In this document: positions 1 through 11,320 of the stretch, in pieces
Numbering within the stretch: the stretch's first letter is position 1
Layout of the letters: each line of letters opens with the position of its first letter
Origin: Xylaria sp. FL1777
Lineage: Eukaryota; Ascomycota; Sordariomycetes; Xylariales; Xylariaceae
Length of the DNA stretch: 64,000 bases
NCBI GenBank assembly: GCA_022578965.1
Contig: MU400726.1
Coordinates: 1-64,000, forward strand
Direction of reading: 5' to 3'
Position numbers and translations under genes: made by a program
The notes under the pieces: generated by a model
Databases searched by the model: none
Told to the model about the DNA's origin: nothing
What the model saw: the letters and a program-made list of their open reading frames with translations, nothing else

Positions 1-97
1 CTGCAATACACCAAACTGGTGTATCCGGGTGGTCCGTACATATATAGCAGCTTCCGAGTGGCCCCAGTGGCCACGCCAGCCAGCTATTTGTGACAAT

Positions 98-262
98 TTA
101 TTACTTTTATCATTTATTACTTTTACCACTTATTACTTTCACCACTTATTATTTTCATTATTTATTACTTTTATTATTTACTACTTTTACCACTTATTAC
201 TTTTATTACTTATTATTTTCACTATTTATTATTTTTACTTATTACTTATTATTTACTTATAT
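98..262 (+). repeat. Degenerate tandem repeat (TTATTACTTT-type)
   Basis: A pyrimidine-rich degenerate tandem array with a unit of about 15-18 bp, read as variants of TTATTACTTTTACCACT, continues for roughly 160 bp. The units differ mainly by C/T exchanges, as expected after RIP or slippage. It is not coding. Confidence 0.65.
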
Positions 263-365
263 TATATTTTTTTATATTAATAGCGCTATTAGCATTATTA
301 ACTAACAACTAATCTTGATTTTCTTGTTTAAATTTAGTGGCTTAAGTAATTTTTGCAAGTCACTT

Positions 366-492
366 TTATTTTCACTTTTCTATTTTTATTTTTATTTTTA
401 TTTTTATTTTTATCTTTATTTCTATTTTTATTTTTATCTTTATTTTTATTTCTATTTTTATTTCTATTTTTATTTTTATTTTCATTTTTGTT
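366..492 (+). repeat. (TTTTTA)n hexanucleotide microsatellite
   Basis: About 20 tandem copies of TTTTTA, interrupted by TTTCTA and TCTTTA variants. The T-rich top strand gives artefactual F/Y-rich open frames. Simple repeat inside the AT-rich block. Confidence 0.8.
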
Positions 493-1503
493 TTAACCTT
501 TTGTGCTGCTTTTTATTTATTTTTACTGCGTATTTTTAGCTTTTATATCTTTTATTATTGTTTAGCTACTTTGAGTTTAGCTACTTTAAGTTATAATGCT
601 AAAGTATTACGTTTTTATCCTTATAACTATAAAGGTGTGCACAAGTTATTAATGCGTATGCTGTAGCATATATATAGTTTTAGCTGCTAATAAAACTATA
701 TAAGTATTATGCTTTATGCTTAAACGTATTTAAAATATTGTTTTAGCTAAAGTTATTTAGTAAGCATTGCTATTACGTTATATTTGTTTTAACTTATTTA
801 AGTATTTAAAGTTGTTAATTAATTTTTAAGGTTAAAGCTATAATGCTTCATTTTTAAAACGAAATATTATACGTAAAATAAAGTAGCTATAATTAACTTT
901 TTTAAACGATTTATATTAAGTAATAACTATTAAGTATTTTATATGCTTATAAAATTTACTTTAATTATTATAACGTATTTATTATATTAAATAATAATAT
1001 TGTTATATTAAGTATATATAAACAAATTTGCTACTATATTTATTGCATTTAGTATAATTAAAGCATTAATATTGTTTTTTTGTTAAGTTAGCTTTTTATT
1101 ATTATATTATAATATTAAAGCAGCTTTTATTAAGTTATGCAATTTAATTTTTCTAATTTATATATATATAAACTACTATAAAAAATCACTGTTTATATAA
1201 ACAATTATAATAATAATAGCAAAACTAAAGAATTTACTTAAATAGCAAAAAATTACTAGGTTAAAAATAAGCTATAAGTTAAGGTATTAATATAAATAGT
1301 AGCAATAATATTAGTTTTAACTATTATTGCTTAGTAAACTATGTTTAAAGCTTTAAATAAAAACTTAAGTAAAAACTTTGTTTGTTTTATTTGCTAGTAT
1401 AAATTTAACTAGCTAAAATTAGTTAATTAGCTAAAATAAAACATAGCTATACTTTATAATTAAGTTAATTAGCTATTATAGTTGATTTAAGTAATATAGC
1501 TGC

Positions 1504-1684
1504 TTGCTTTTTTTGCGTTTGTATGTTTTTTGCGTTTATATGTTTTTTGCGTTTGTATATCTTTTGCGTTTGTATGTTCTTTGCGTTTGTATGTTTTTTG
1601 CGTTTATATGTTTTTTACGTTTGTATGTTTTCTACGTTTGTATGTCTTTTGCGTTTGTATGTCTTCTGCAAATGTATGTCTTAT
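1504..1684 (+). repeat. 17-bp minisatellite, about 10 copies
   Basis: Tandem units of about 17 bp with consensus TTTTTTGCGTTTGTATG repeat about ten times. Variants include TTTATATG, TTTACG and TTCTACG, and the last unit is degenerate (CTTCTGCAAATGTATG). Two overlapping forward open frames rich in F/V/C/L are by-products of the repeat. It sits at the right edge of the AT-rich block. Confidence 0.8.
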
Positions 1685-1859
1685 TTGCTTACAGCTGTAC
1701 TCCTAAAACAACTCCCGAGACATGTCTTAAGAGCTAAAACTATACCCAAAAATAGCAAATCAAGGCCCCAGCAGTTAAGCTGGGCTAAATCGTACAATAC
1801 CTAGACCTAATAAGGTTTGTAGCATATAAGGTTAGCAGAGCATAATGGACTGGCAATGG

Positions 1860-1867
1860 TATATAAG
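1860..1867 (+). promoter_or_regulatory. Possible TATA box of the F-box-like gene
   Basis: TATATAAG lies about 190 nt upstream of the ATG at 2052, where composition has returned to normal and no other gene intervenes. A plausible core promoter for the next gene; assignment is by motif and position only. Confidence 0.35.
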
Positions 1868-2051
1868 AAGCTCCCTAATTTGAACATTGCCTCTAAAAAG
1901 AAAAGGTAGTCGCGCTCCAATATAGTCGCTTTTCGAATGTAGCCTTTTCGTCTTGTTCTGCAACGTACCCTCAACAACTGTCGCCTATCACTTAAGGAGG
2001 TTTCTTAGATTCATACATCCACACAATCGTAGTTGCTGATCTATTCGATTT

Positions 2052-3694
2052 ATGGTCAACTTTACCATGGCTTCACAATGGCAAGCTTTACCGCTAGAGA
2101 TTAAACACATGATCCTCGAAATCGTGCTATTACATAGCAGTAAGCGCCACCAGAAGAGTGCTTACGCTATAGTCTCTAAAGAATGGCAGACTTTCTTTGA
2201 GAAGCGCATTTTTCACAGGCTAGTCCTACGTCAATCAAGCATCGTTAAATTCGGCCAACTCATTCAACACCGGCGGAGAGAGCTGCTGCAACATTTATGG
2301 CTGCGCATCGAATTACCGAAGTACCATCGTAATGCGAGCGAAATGCGCGAAACTAACTCCGAAAAAACCAAGAACAACCAGATCGTCACAAAAGCTGTCT
2401 GGCAACTACTAAAGATCTTGACCTCCTGGGAAAAGGATGATACAAGATTAACACTAGAGCTTAGCGTTCATTCACCATCTGATTCAGAGTATTATCTGAG
2501 CGACTATTGCCTTGACCGCGACATCTATCCCCGTGTGGACGACGAAGACTGCGCGTACGAAGAATTTTACGCCCATATGTCTCTGAAGAGGCGATATTAT
2601 CAAGTCTACGACGCGGATGGATCCTACAGGCAGCTCCAAAGCCACCGCATATTCGCGAGATCTCTAGAGCTCGTTAAAACTCGTGGAAAAGCAGGACTCC
2701 CAAGTGTCCAAGTAGTTAAGAGACTGCTTATTCGTCGGCAATATGTTTGCAGTTTTTCTCCAGATACCCTATTAGAAATTATTAGAAGCTTGTCCGGGCT
2801 TGAGAGCATTAGTTTAGAGGCTGATACTGGTAGGTCCCTTGCCCACGAACCGTCCCGTCACTTCTTTCACATTTTATAATGCGGCTACTAAGACGTGTAA
2901 TAGTCTTTAAAGATGGATTTGGTGGTAAGCTTGGCGAATACTTGCAATCAACCAATTCCCTTAAGACTCTGTCCATCTTCGATGAAAACGATCGCCTTCG
3001 ACTCCGTCGAAAATCTCGGAACAAACTACACCCCTCACTAGGTGTCGCACTTGCAAATGATAGCTGCTTGCTAGAGCACCTATCTATAGCGTTCGCGATC
3101 GACGCGAAAGACTTCTTCCACGACTTCTGGCCCGGTGATCCGCCTGTGGCGTCTCCAGCCGAGAGACACTGGCTAAATCCGCGAACGGCGGACAGTGCCA
3201 TCTTGAAATCCGCCCAAACGCTGTACAGAGCAGCTGACGAGAAATGGCCAGCCCTCAGGTCCTTGGCTCTCACATCCGCGCTATTACGTCCCGATTCACC
3301 AAGGAGCACGATTAACGCTCTGCTTCAAGCGGCTGCGAACGCTGCCCTCCAGATGCCGAACCTGCGGCTGTTAGAGATCTGGAACTATGATAAGGACTTG
3401 GACTTCGTCTACATCTTCCAATACCGTCGCTTTGGAAGTAACGGCTGTCCAACGATTACTTCGAGCAACACCTGGGGCTATAATCTTGAACCCCATGTCG
3501 TCAGCAGCTGGAGTAACGTTTCAAATAAGCACGGAGGTCGCGATATTAGAGTGCAGGAGCAAGATATAGATCTGGAAGGGTTATGCTCTAAGTCTTATGG
3601 TTCGGTCGTTAATCACCTGCAGCTGCGCCGCTTGGTTTTGCAACCTGTCTCGAGGTGTCAGCTCATATGGGAGGCCGAGATAGATAATGCGTGA
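2052..3694 (+). CDS. F-box-like protein, two exons
   Basis: Exons 2052-2829 and 2904-3694 give about 522 residues. The first exon frame ends at TAATG (2877-2881) and the second frame starts there. An intron at 2830-2903 (donor GTAGGT, branch-like TACTAAG, acceptor AATAG) joins the frames in correct phase, so this is one spliced gene, not two. The N-terminus has an F-box-like helix (LPLEIKHMILEIVLLH, about residues 11-26), followed by AYAIVSKEWQTFFE, the pattern of fungal F-box proteins. The remainder is leucine-rich without a clear repeat. F-box proteins bind Skp1 and bring substrates to SCF ubiquitin ligases; the substrate cannot be predicted. Translation could start at 2052 or at the Met six codons later (2067). 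The gene directly borders the AT-rich block and is convergent with the next gene, 256 bp apart. Confidence 0.75.
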
Positions 3695-3950
3695 AGAAAT
3701 ACGCTGGGGCACATCGTCGCTTGGTCTCCTTTCGTAAGCTAAAGTAGCCCTCGTTGCATGGTCCATCTTTAAAACAGGAGGGAAAGAAGTGGTCTCTTTC
3801 AAGTAATGGATAAGCATATGGATGCGTAGCCTTGGAATAAGTAGCTTAAATCTTATTACACGAAATAGGTGCATCAGAAACGTCGCTCAGAGATTATTTA
3901 TCTATTCCCTTTAATAATGACATGAGCAGAAAGATACCCTGCTACCGAAC

Positions 3951-5065
3951 TCACTGCTTGCTTGGCCAGACTGGTTCGGCCAACATCCACCTCACCATCA
4001 GCATCATCCGCTCCTTGACGGTCTTCTTGTCCGGTCCTACCTGCATGATGCCGGACTTGTGAATCCTAACTCTACCTGCTTTGCTATCTACAAACCCTTG
4101 TACTATACGGAATGTCGTGCCAGAGATGGTTACAAGGGTGACCTATCAGCTCCCCAGTCAGCGGCGAAGAGCATATGAAAGGGCCAGTTTAAAGCGTCAA
4201 AGGGGAATGCGAGGATATTGAAAAATTTCTAGCTCACCGGCACAACCTGGATCTTCTCGTTCCCAGAGGTATGATAGCGGAGGAGGGTAAGCATGAGGAT
4301 AGACCACACCTCACTAAACAGGAGCGTGTTCTCCTTGAGCTGACCGACTTCTAACAAGACGCCGCCCATGTGTGGCAAGTGACCATCTCTGACACTTAGG
4401 ACATATTTGACCTGCCAAAACTCCTCGCCGGGGGAAAAATATCGAAGTTTATCTGCTTCCCAGTCATCGGGGCTATCGACATCATATCAGTACGAGTTAT
4501 GTAAGACCAGTAGGTATAGGTCCACGTACAGTCGGTTTTCCCACTTCGAGCGACATATAAGATATTCATCTTGATAGATACAGCGGAAATGGTGACAAAG
4601 GTGGGTGGCCACAACATCTGAGTTGTTGAAAGGGTAACTGGGGTCTGGGCGTAGCTCCCTTAGTTGGTCAAACTCGTATTGGCTGGCGATTTGTTGCATC
4701 TTCTCAGGTGTAATCAATTGTAAGAAGGCCCCTCCTTTCTCAGATTTCCAACTGACATCGAGTTGGCCACAGGTGATCCGGAACTTGTTCCAATCTCCAG
4801 GATCGATATACGGTTGGGTGAGACGGGGTTGAAGTTGCGTGAGTATATGTAAAGCCATCTGGACAACGGGGTTCTGGAGTAGGGGGTTCTGGGGTGTGGG
4901 TGTAAGGAATTGAGACGTCTGATGTGAATGCATTGTAGTCTGGGGTTCTGCTGCTGCTGCTGTTATTATTGTTGTTTTTGTTGTTGTTTTTCTTTTTGTC
5001 GATACTTTGGGTTCGGGTTCTATCTGTTCCAAGTAGACCAGACCGTCTGACATTCTGCGAGACAT
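3951..5065 (-). CDS. Conserved-looking hypothetical protein, three exons
   Basis: Read on the minus strand as exons 5065-4530, 4472-4238 and 4142-3951, total 320 residues. The 57-nt intron has a GTACGT donor, TACTGAT branch and GATAG acceptor. The 95-nt intron has GTGAGC and GATAG. Both joins keep phase and turn stop-interrupted frames into one open frame. The first 60 residues are low-complexity (KTTTKTT, polyalanine, PTPQNP). A compact folded region follows, with WNKFRITCGQ, FWQVKYVL and ending RMMLMVRWMLAEPVWPSKQ. No signal peptide, membrane segment or known catalytic motif was recognised, so no function is given. The start could be Met 5065 or Met 5053 (MSRRM). It is convergent with the F-box-like gene. 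Confidence 0.72.
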
Positions 5066-8000
5066 TCTGCTTATTTATGCGTCGAAGCAAGACGTAGTGG
5101 CCGTGATTAGTCGCAGTCTTTTGCCGCCTGAGTGGAGAAGGGTATCGGATGTTGACCTAAATGATGTTGTTGGTGATGCTGGGAGCGCGGGTAACATTGG
5201 TGCTGAGTTGCACACTATTCATTGTATTTGTTGGCAGCCTTCAGTGGAGTAGGCCCGCTAAGCCATCCCTGTTGACCCGGTGACAAGGGCAAGCATTCAG
5301 CCAATTATTCACCTCCGCACTTTAGGTGGCTATGGGAAAATGTTAATGATTAGAAGTGTACACGAAAGTTCTCTATCTGCCCACTATCTACCTGCACATG
5401 TAGGTCTACTATGGGAAATGGGAAAGAATAAGCCTGTCAGAGGATAGATATGACATCAAAAATTACGAAAGCGCGCACCTCCACCGCTCCCCATTCCCTT
5501 CCAGCTGGTTGGAAGTGAATCAGATATGTCGAAGCTAGGAGAGCTCGTACTAGGCTATGCGTTGAGCAAATGCAAATGATAGCTACTATTATACAGGACT
5601 TCGGTGAAAGATCAGCCAATGTCCTATGTGTATAGTAGTGTCAGTCTTGTCTGTTATTGCCTCGTTGAAATCAAGTTGGCCGAGTTGGCAGCCTGGCTCG
5701 AAGAGATCTGGGAGGCGTGGTTGGGGGTTGGGGGTTGGGGTTTCTTTATAAACTCGACATATGTTTTTCGTAAGCTTTCCATACAGAGATAAACACTGCA
5801 GCTATTTCAGCCTGGTTTACGTTATGCGACATGGTGATTTTTAGACTGGACCCTTGGGAGAAATCTTAGAGCAACCCGATGCAGGACTGGCAGAAGATGC
5901 CCGAAGAACCAGGAGAGCTAGCAGTCGAAGAGAGACGCGCGATACTGCCTAAGACGGCCTTGAGATGGAATTTGGTGAATGTTCGGCGCCCAAACCCAGA
6001 TCACCCGTTCGATATGATTCGAGGCTCTTCATGTAGTCCTCTTCCTCACGTCCGTGAGCCTTTGAAACGATGTCTTGGCACTCTCCTCGCTCTTAAGAAA
6101 TAACTGTATAATTCCCCTTTTCTACTCATTATCCCACTGCCAGAAGTAATGACGGCAGTGTTATTCTATGCGCAACGCTCCGAAAGGATGAAGTAACGGT
6201 GAAACTGACCTTGCAGATGCTCGGTATTCTGTTTGCGAATGCCGCACACCGGCAGTGCAAATGCATGCATACATGCATTTAACATTGCGAGGCTTATAGC
6301 AATGCTTCTTCAGCAAACTTAATAAAATATTAATACCATTTTTATGGCAGCTACTGATAGACTACAATGAAGGCTTCGTACTGTCTTCGCGAAAATTGAA
6401 AATTCCTGATGTTGTGAGCATTGGGTATCGTGTAGATAGTCGAGTCAATGGTTGGAGCCCTACTCCAACAGCATCATTGGTACGTGGATTGTCTCGATGG
6501 AAGGCCATTGTGCCGATTTGCGCCTTGTTCGAAATGCCACCAGGATAAAATGTAACTCAGCAGCGACGTGGCAGAAACGTTGTTACTTGGCTGGTTTGAA
6601 GACAACACTGCCCACTATCTTCACTGTTCAGGTTCCAACCGTAAATGTAGGCCACAAATAGAAGCGGCAGGCAAGGCAGTATCACGACTCATGCCTAGGT
6701 AATATTCAGTGAAGGGGTAGTACCAAATAGGCGATTGAAGCAAAAGAATGTCTAGGTAGAAAACCAAAACTTATCAATGTGCCTTAGAAGGTGATCTATT
6801 CTTGTAGGTAGTAGATTTGCCCAGGTGCTACATAACCCCTTAGTCAAGTAGGTAGTCTTGCAACGCAGCGACGGCTCATGCTTACCTAATAGGGCGTTAC
6901 CTAAGTATGTTTTAATGGTTTACATGTTAACATCTTATGTCTAGGTACAAGGCTAGATAGCTTTATACTGTATTGTCACATGACAACTTTCTATATATAC
7001 TGCGTAGGTTTTTATCCGCTCAATTGCACTACCTACAATTCTGTTTTGACGACATACGCAGTATGTCTTCAATATTGTGCTTCAGTACATATACACTACA
7101 TGTGGAACCGAAGCACTGATAGCGTAACGACGAGTGTTTAATATTACAGGGATGAGATGCTAACGGCACAGTTACTTTACTACATGTAGGAATGGAGTAA
7201 GTGGCTGTGTATCGGACTCCAATCTGGGTATACATATGAGCATTTAAGTCTTTGCTCGAGTAAAATACCTACTACGTACCCTACCTGCTGCATACTACTG
7301 GTATACAAATGCTTCCATGAGATATGTACCGAGTAAGTAACGCGGCTAATTAATACGCATAGACCGTCGTCTGGGCAAGAATGAGCCATCTGTCCACAGC
7401 TGAATACCGGGCCCTATCAGCTGACAGGCGGAAATAACGTGGTGGTATTCGGGGCTGTGGAGTTGGCTACCGGCAGCTTTTGAAACGATGCCAAGATTTG
7501 TCTCTTTCAACCTCGAAAACCCAATGCCTACTTAGTACTGTGTCACTGACTTTCTGTACATAGAGCTAAAGACATCTGCTCAGCATGTTGAAGCAGAGCT
7601 CCATGAATTGCATTCCAATGTCCGGGTCATCGTTCGTTGGTGCGTCTCCCCAAGATCAAGATCCTGAGATTCCATGATGAGGCCGCGCAGAGTGTCCAAT
7701 TACGAGAATTGAATTGCAACAATGCCTACATATACGCATACATGTACGCATAGACTAGGTACACTACTTAAGTAAGTTAGTACATAGTAGTCTACACTAG
7801 AGTCTCAATTCGGGAAAATGAGCGGGGCTATTCTGTATCGAACGAACAAGGGCTCTTCCTCCCTTCCCCTCCCTCATCTCATCTCATCTCCTCTCCCTCT
7901 CGCTTCGTCCAAAAGAGGACGAAGTAGAGTGGGTATCTGCGGGCTCATAAGCAGTATATACGCAGTAGGTAGTGCACACTACACCAGAGCGACAAGCGAG

Positions 8001-9330
8001 AGTCAAGAGTCCAATCGGCCGCTGCTCCTGCAGCCCTTTGAGCGCCAGTTGCGCAGTATATATGTACTACTGCGTACACATCTTGTATGTGTTGTTTCTA
8101 CTCATCCAATGTGTTTAAAGGAATCCGGAAGACGACCCGGGCTTCTGGAACCGGCTTTACACATTTTCGCATGAATGATCCTCTGCGCCACCCGCCGCTT
8201 CTCCCAATCCCTTACATACTTACATGTACTGAGTAGCATACGCATACGAGGTCCTACTTACAGTCTCTACTGTATGACACGGCCCATGGATTTGCTGATG
8301 TTCGTCAGAAACCAGGTACAGAACTCATGGTGGTAGCACATCCGCGCATATAGTAGCAGGTATTATAGGTGCGACTAATACTACACTAGGTAGCCTCCGA
8401 CCCGGTATATACATGTACACACTACTGTAATATAGGACCAGGTACGGGTACGCGCCAGGTACGCAGTAGTGTAGAGATGATGAGTCGACCATTCGCTGCA
8501 TTGCTGCGGCTCATTTTGTTCCTTCCGCTACCGTGTTCTTTCCGTACCTCGACTCTACCAACAAAGGCCCAAAAAGATCCCGCGGGCTATCGATCGACGT
8601 TGTCGTCGTGCATAATATACAGCCATATGCCTTGTAGTCTACCACATGTGTAGTAGACGGGGTACAGCAATAACATGATGGGCGATAATTACTTCGTCAT
8701 GCACGTGGGATGGTTTTGTCACCCGGCACATCGAACGATGTACGACTTAAGCCAATAAAAAGCAAGCGCGTTTCATGATCTCCATTAGAGTGCTGCATGA
8801 AGGACGTTGAGGGCACCCTTGTCGGACCCCGGTCTATATGATGCGGCTAAGCAGGGCTATCCCAGCTGGGCCTCACTGAGAGTCCTTCCGCCCTGTCCTT
8901 CGTCAGTAAATGAACGAACCCTTGATTAGTGTACTACTATCTATGGAGCGGACGGGGACGTGTACGTCGGGCACCGTCTCATGTTGTGTTGCCATACACT
9001 ACAAGACCCGGCGAAGCCCCGGCATCTGGCGAGAATCAATCCTAACGGGGATCTTCCTTTTCCTTCACTTCTTGTTCGTTTGCGGTGCAACCTATCGTTT
9101 ATTTCACCACTTTTTCTTCTTTACGCTCGCTAGAAGTTTAGCTTCACTTCGAATTTGATGTCTTTAATAATACCCAACTAGATAAGTAGAGTAGCATCCT
9201 AGAAAGGATGGACCAGGTTATAATTCCGCCCAGAAATAATGGGAAGAACGCATACAGATATACATATGATGAGGAGGGGGGTGTACGGAATGTCGAGCGG
9301 ATGTCCAGGTAACTTGAGCCTGATCGGCGA
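5066..9330. other. Intergenic, TAC/GTA-word rich, no supported gene
   Basis: About 4.3 kb without a gene I can support. The longest open frame is 118 codons (7818-8174) and lacks family features or splice partners. The stretch 6640-8470 is dense in TAGGTA, GTACATGTA, CTACGTAC and TACTGCGTA words. CT-rich tracts occur at 7855-7915. Some of it should be promoter for the genes at 5065 (-) and 9331 (+). Confidence 0.6.
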
Positions 9331-11320
9331 ATGTCTGTCCCGTGTGGTCTAACCCTCGATAGTATTCAAGAGCTCACCGAGTATACGAATTCAAGGTCAG
9401 GCCTTGCATCGAGAAGCACCAAATCGACATTGTTGTGGCCTTTCCATCACCGGAACACCTCGGAGGCCCCTTCAACGACGAGATCTAGTCGACTAGGAAG
9501 GTTTCGCTCCGGGACTTGGAATTCTCGAAGTATCCTTCGTTCGCTTGATGATACGGCGAGCATTGACCAAAGTCTTGTTCCAGACTATGTGATCAACTTT
9601 ATGAGGGGGGAGACGCCGGAGAGTTTGGCGAGGAAAAAAGAAGCAAGGCAATGGGGTGAGCGGCGTGTCACTATTACGCCTCGTCGAGACACTTTCTCCT
9701 CCCACCTCGTGGAGTTGAGCAATCATTTTACCTCGAGCGCGAGAGGTGCGACGAGCAACGGGACCCAGCAGAGTGATTTACGGAGGCATTTTACAGGATG
9801 GCGAGGCGGCATCGTATACAACACACTGTTGGCATTTTTAATATTGGTTGTCGGCATCATCAGTTTGATATTAGTCGCCACACGAACGAGGGTATTCTCG
9901 GGACAATTAGCAATTTTCTCGGGGGACTGCGCGACGGCAACTCGGATCAATATAGGGGTGCATGTCGTTATCAACGTGTTCACCGTCGTTCTTCTCGCCG
10001 GGGCCAATTACGTTTTCCAGGTCCTCACGAGCCCAACGAGACGCGAGATAACGGCAGCGCACGATCGAAAACAATGGCTCGACATCGGAGTGTGTTCGCC
10101 ACGAAATTTCTTCCACGTCTCGGGATTTCGGGCGGGATTGGCAGCCGTGACTTTGCTCGTGGCCATCGCAATCCAAGTAATGTGAGCTAGAAGCTACTTA
10201 CCATCCAAGCATGAACTAACAACAGACATCTAGTTATAATTCCATAATCTTTTTCACTCAAAGCTCGCAGAACAAGTGTGCCGTCAGCGTCAATGGCGCG
10301 ATGCTTGCCATCGTGGCACTTCTAAACATCGTACTAGTCATCACCATGGCCGTGATCCTAACCAGATCAACATTCGATCCTCTCGCAACCCTGGGCGACG
10401 CCATCCGCTCGTTTCTCCGTGTCCCAGACGCAACGACGGCCGACGCGTCTCTCCTAACCAAGACGGATCTGCAGCAAGGCCGGTGGGGCCCAGAGGCAAC
10501 CAAGCAATACACGCCCCGGAGCCACTACTGGCTCGAGGCGCCCTCGCTGGCCCGCTGGGTCCTCACGATCCTCTCGTGGCTCGCAGTCGCCGGTCCCACA
10601 GCAGCCGCCATCGGACTGCTGGCGCGCGCATCCAGCGAAGGCATCAGCACACCGTTCGGAACCGCGACGCCAGAAACGACGTTCGCGTTCCCGACGGCCC
10701 TTGAAATCACCGAGGTGGCGCTCGTAGCGGCCCTGCCGCAGCTCCTCCTCAGCTTCCTCTACCTCTCGACGAACGCGCTTCTGACGACGTATTTCCTCTC
10801 CCACGAACTCGCCCTGTTCACGCTGGCCCCGCGCTCCCTCCGCGTCTCGTCCAACCCGGCCGGCACGCAGACCGCAAGTCTCTACCTATCTCTCCCGCGC
10901 CCCGTCTCCTGGTTCCTGCTCGCCACCTTCGCGGCGCTGGGCTTCGTGCTCAGCCAGGCCGTCTTCCCCCTCGTCCCATCCACCACTCCCGCCACCCCGA
11001 GCATAGCATTCAACCCGCAGGCCCTGCTGATCCTCATCGTGCTGGTGGCCGTGGTGCTGTTCGTCGTGCTCGCGCTCGGCCTCCGCCGCACCCCCGGCGG
11101 CGCCGACGACGGCGCGAACCCGCTCGTCCTCACCGGCGGCGTCAACAGCGCCCTCGTCAGCGCCCGCTGCCACGCCTCGCGCAGCGAGGGCCAGGGCGAG
11201 TTCTGGCTCGGCCCCGTCATGTGGGGTGTCGTGGAGGAGGCGACGGAGGAGCGGCCCGGACGGTGCGCGTTCACGGATAGCCCCGTGGGCGCTTTGGATC
11301 CGCAGCGCGAATACGCTTGA
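9331..11320 (+). CDS. DUF6536-type multi-spanning membrane protein
   Basis: Exons 9331-10181 and 10234-11320 give 645 residues. The 52-nt intron (GTGAGC donor, ACTAAC branch, CATCTAG acceptor) joins in phase and restores QVIYNSIIFF, a continuous membrane helix. The first 150 residues are a basic, Ser/Arg-rich cytosolic tail. GWRGGI opens the membrane domain, with hydrophobic segments near residues 160-185, 210-235 and 270-295. The motifs NYVFQVLTSPTR and WLDIGVCSPRNF are typical of the DUF6536 family of fungal membrane proteins. Exon 2 adds four or five more helices and ends with a soluble tail carrying LGPVMWGVV, also typical. Biochemical function of the family is unknown. Exon 2 is clearly GC-richer than exon 1, with C-ending codons. 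No signal peptide; probable plasma-membrane or endomembrane protein. Confidence 0.85.

Larger units (their letters stand above)
1..1690. other. AT-rich block, RIP-like, no gene
   Basis: From about position 90 to 1690 the sequence is strongly AT-rich, with TTA/TAA/GCTA words and stop codons in every frame. The small open frames here are translations of simple repeats (runs of F, Y, L and I), not genes. Composition and wording (GCTAAA, TTAGCTA, TAAGTA) resemble the interior of the decayed retrotransposon at 39-45 kb, so this is probably another repeat-induced-point-mutated repeat region whose other end lies outside the window. No LTR, TIR or recognisable polymerase motif was seen. Composition returns to normal at about 1690-1900, just before the F-box-like gene. 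Confidence 0.7.

Noticed and set aside
29..539. Open frames of 71-83 codons rich in F, Y, L, I
   Set aside because: Translations of simple TTATTACTTT and TTTTTA repeats; not genes.
7818..8174. 118-codon open frame
   Set aside because: Covers CT-rich and TAC-word sequence, no start context, splice partners or family features.
10882..11274. Antisense open frames over the DUF6536-type gene
   Set aside because: GC-rich shadow frames of exon 2, with Arg/Ala/Gly-rich low-complexity translations.
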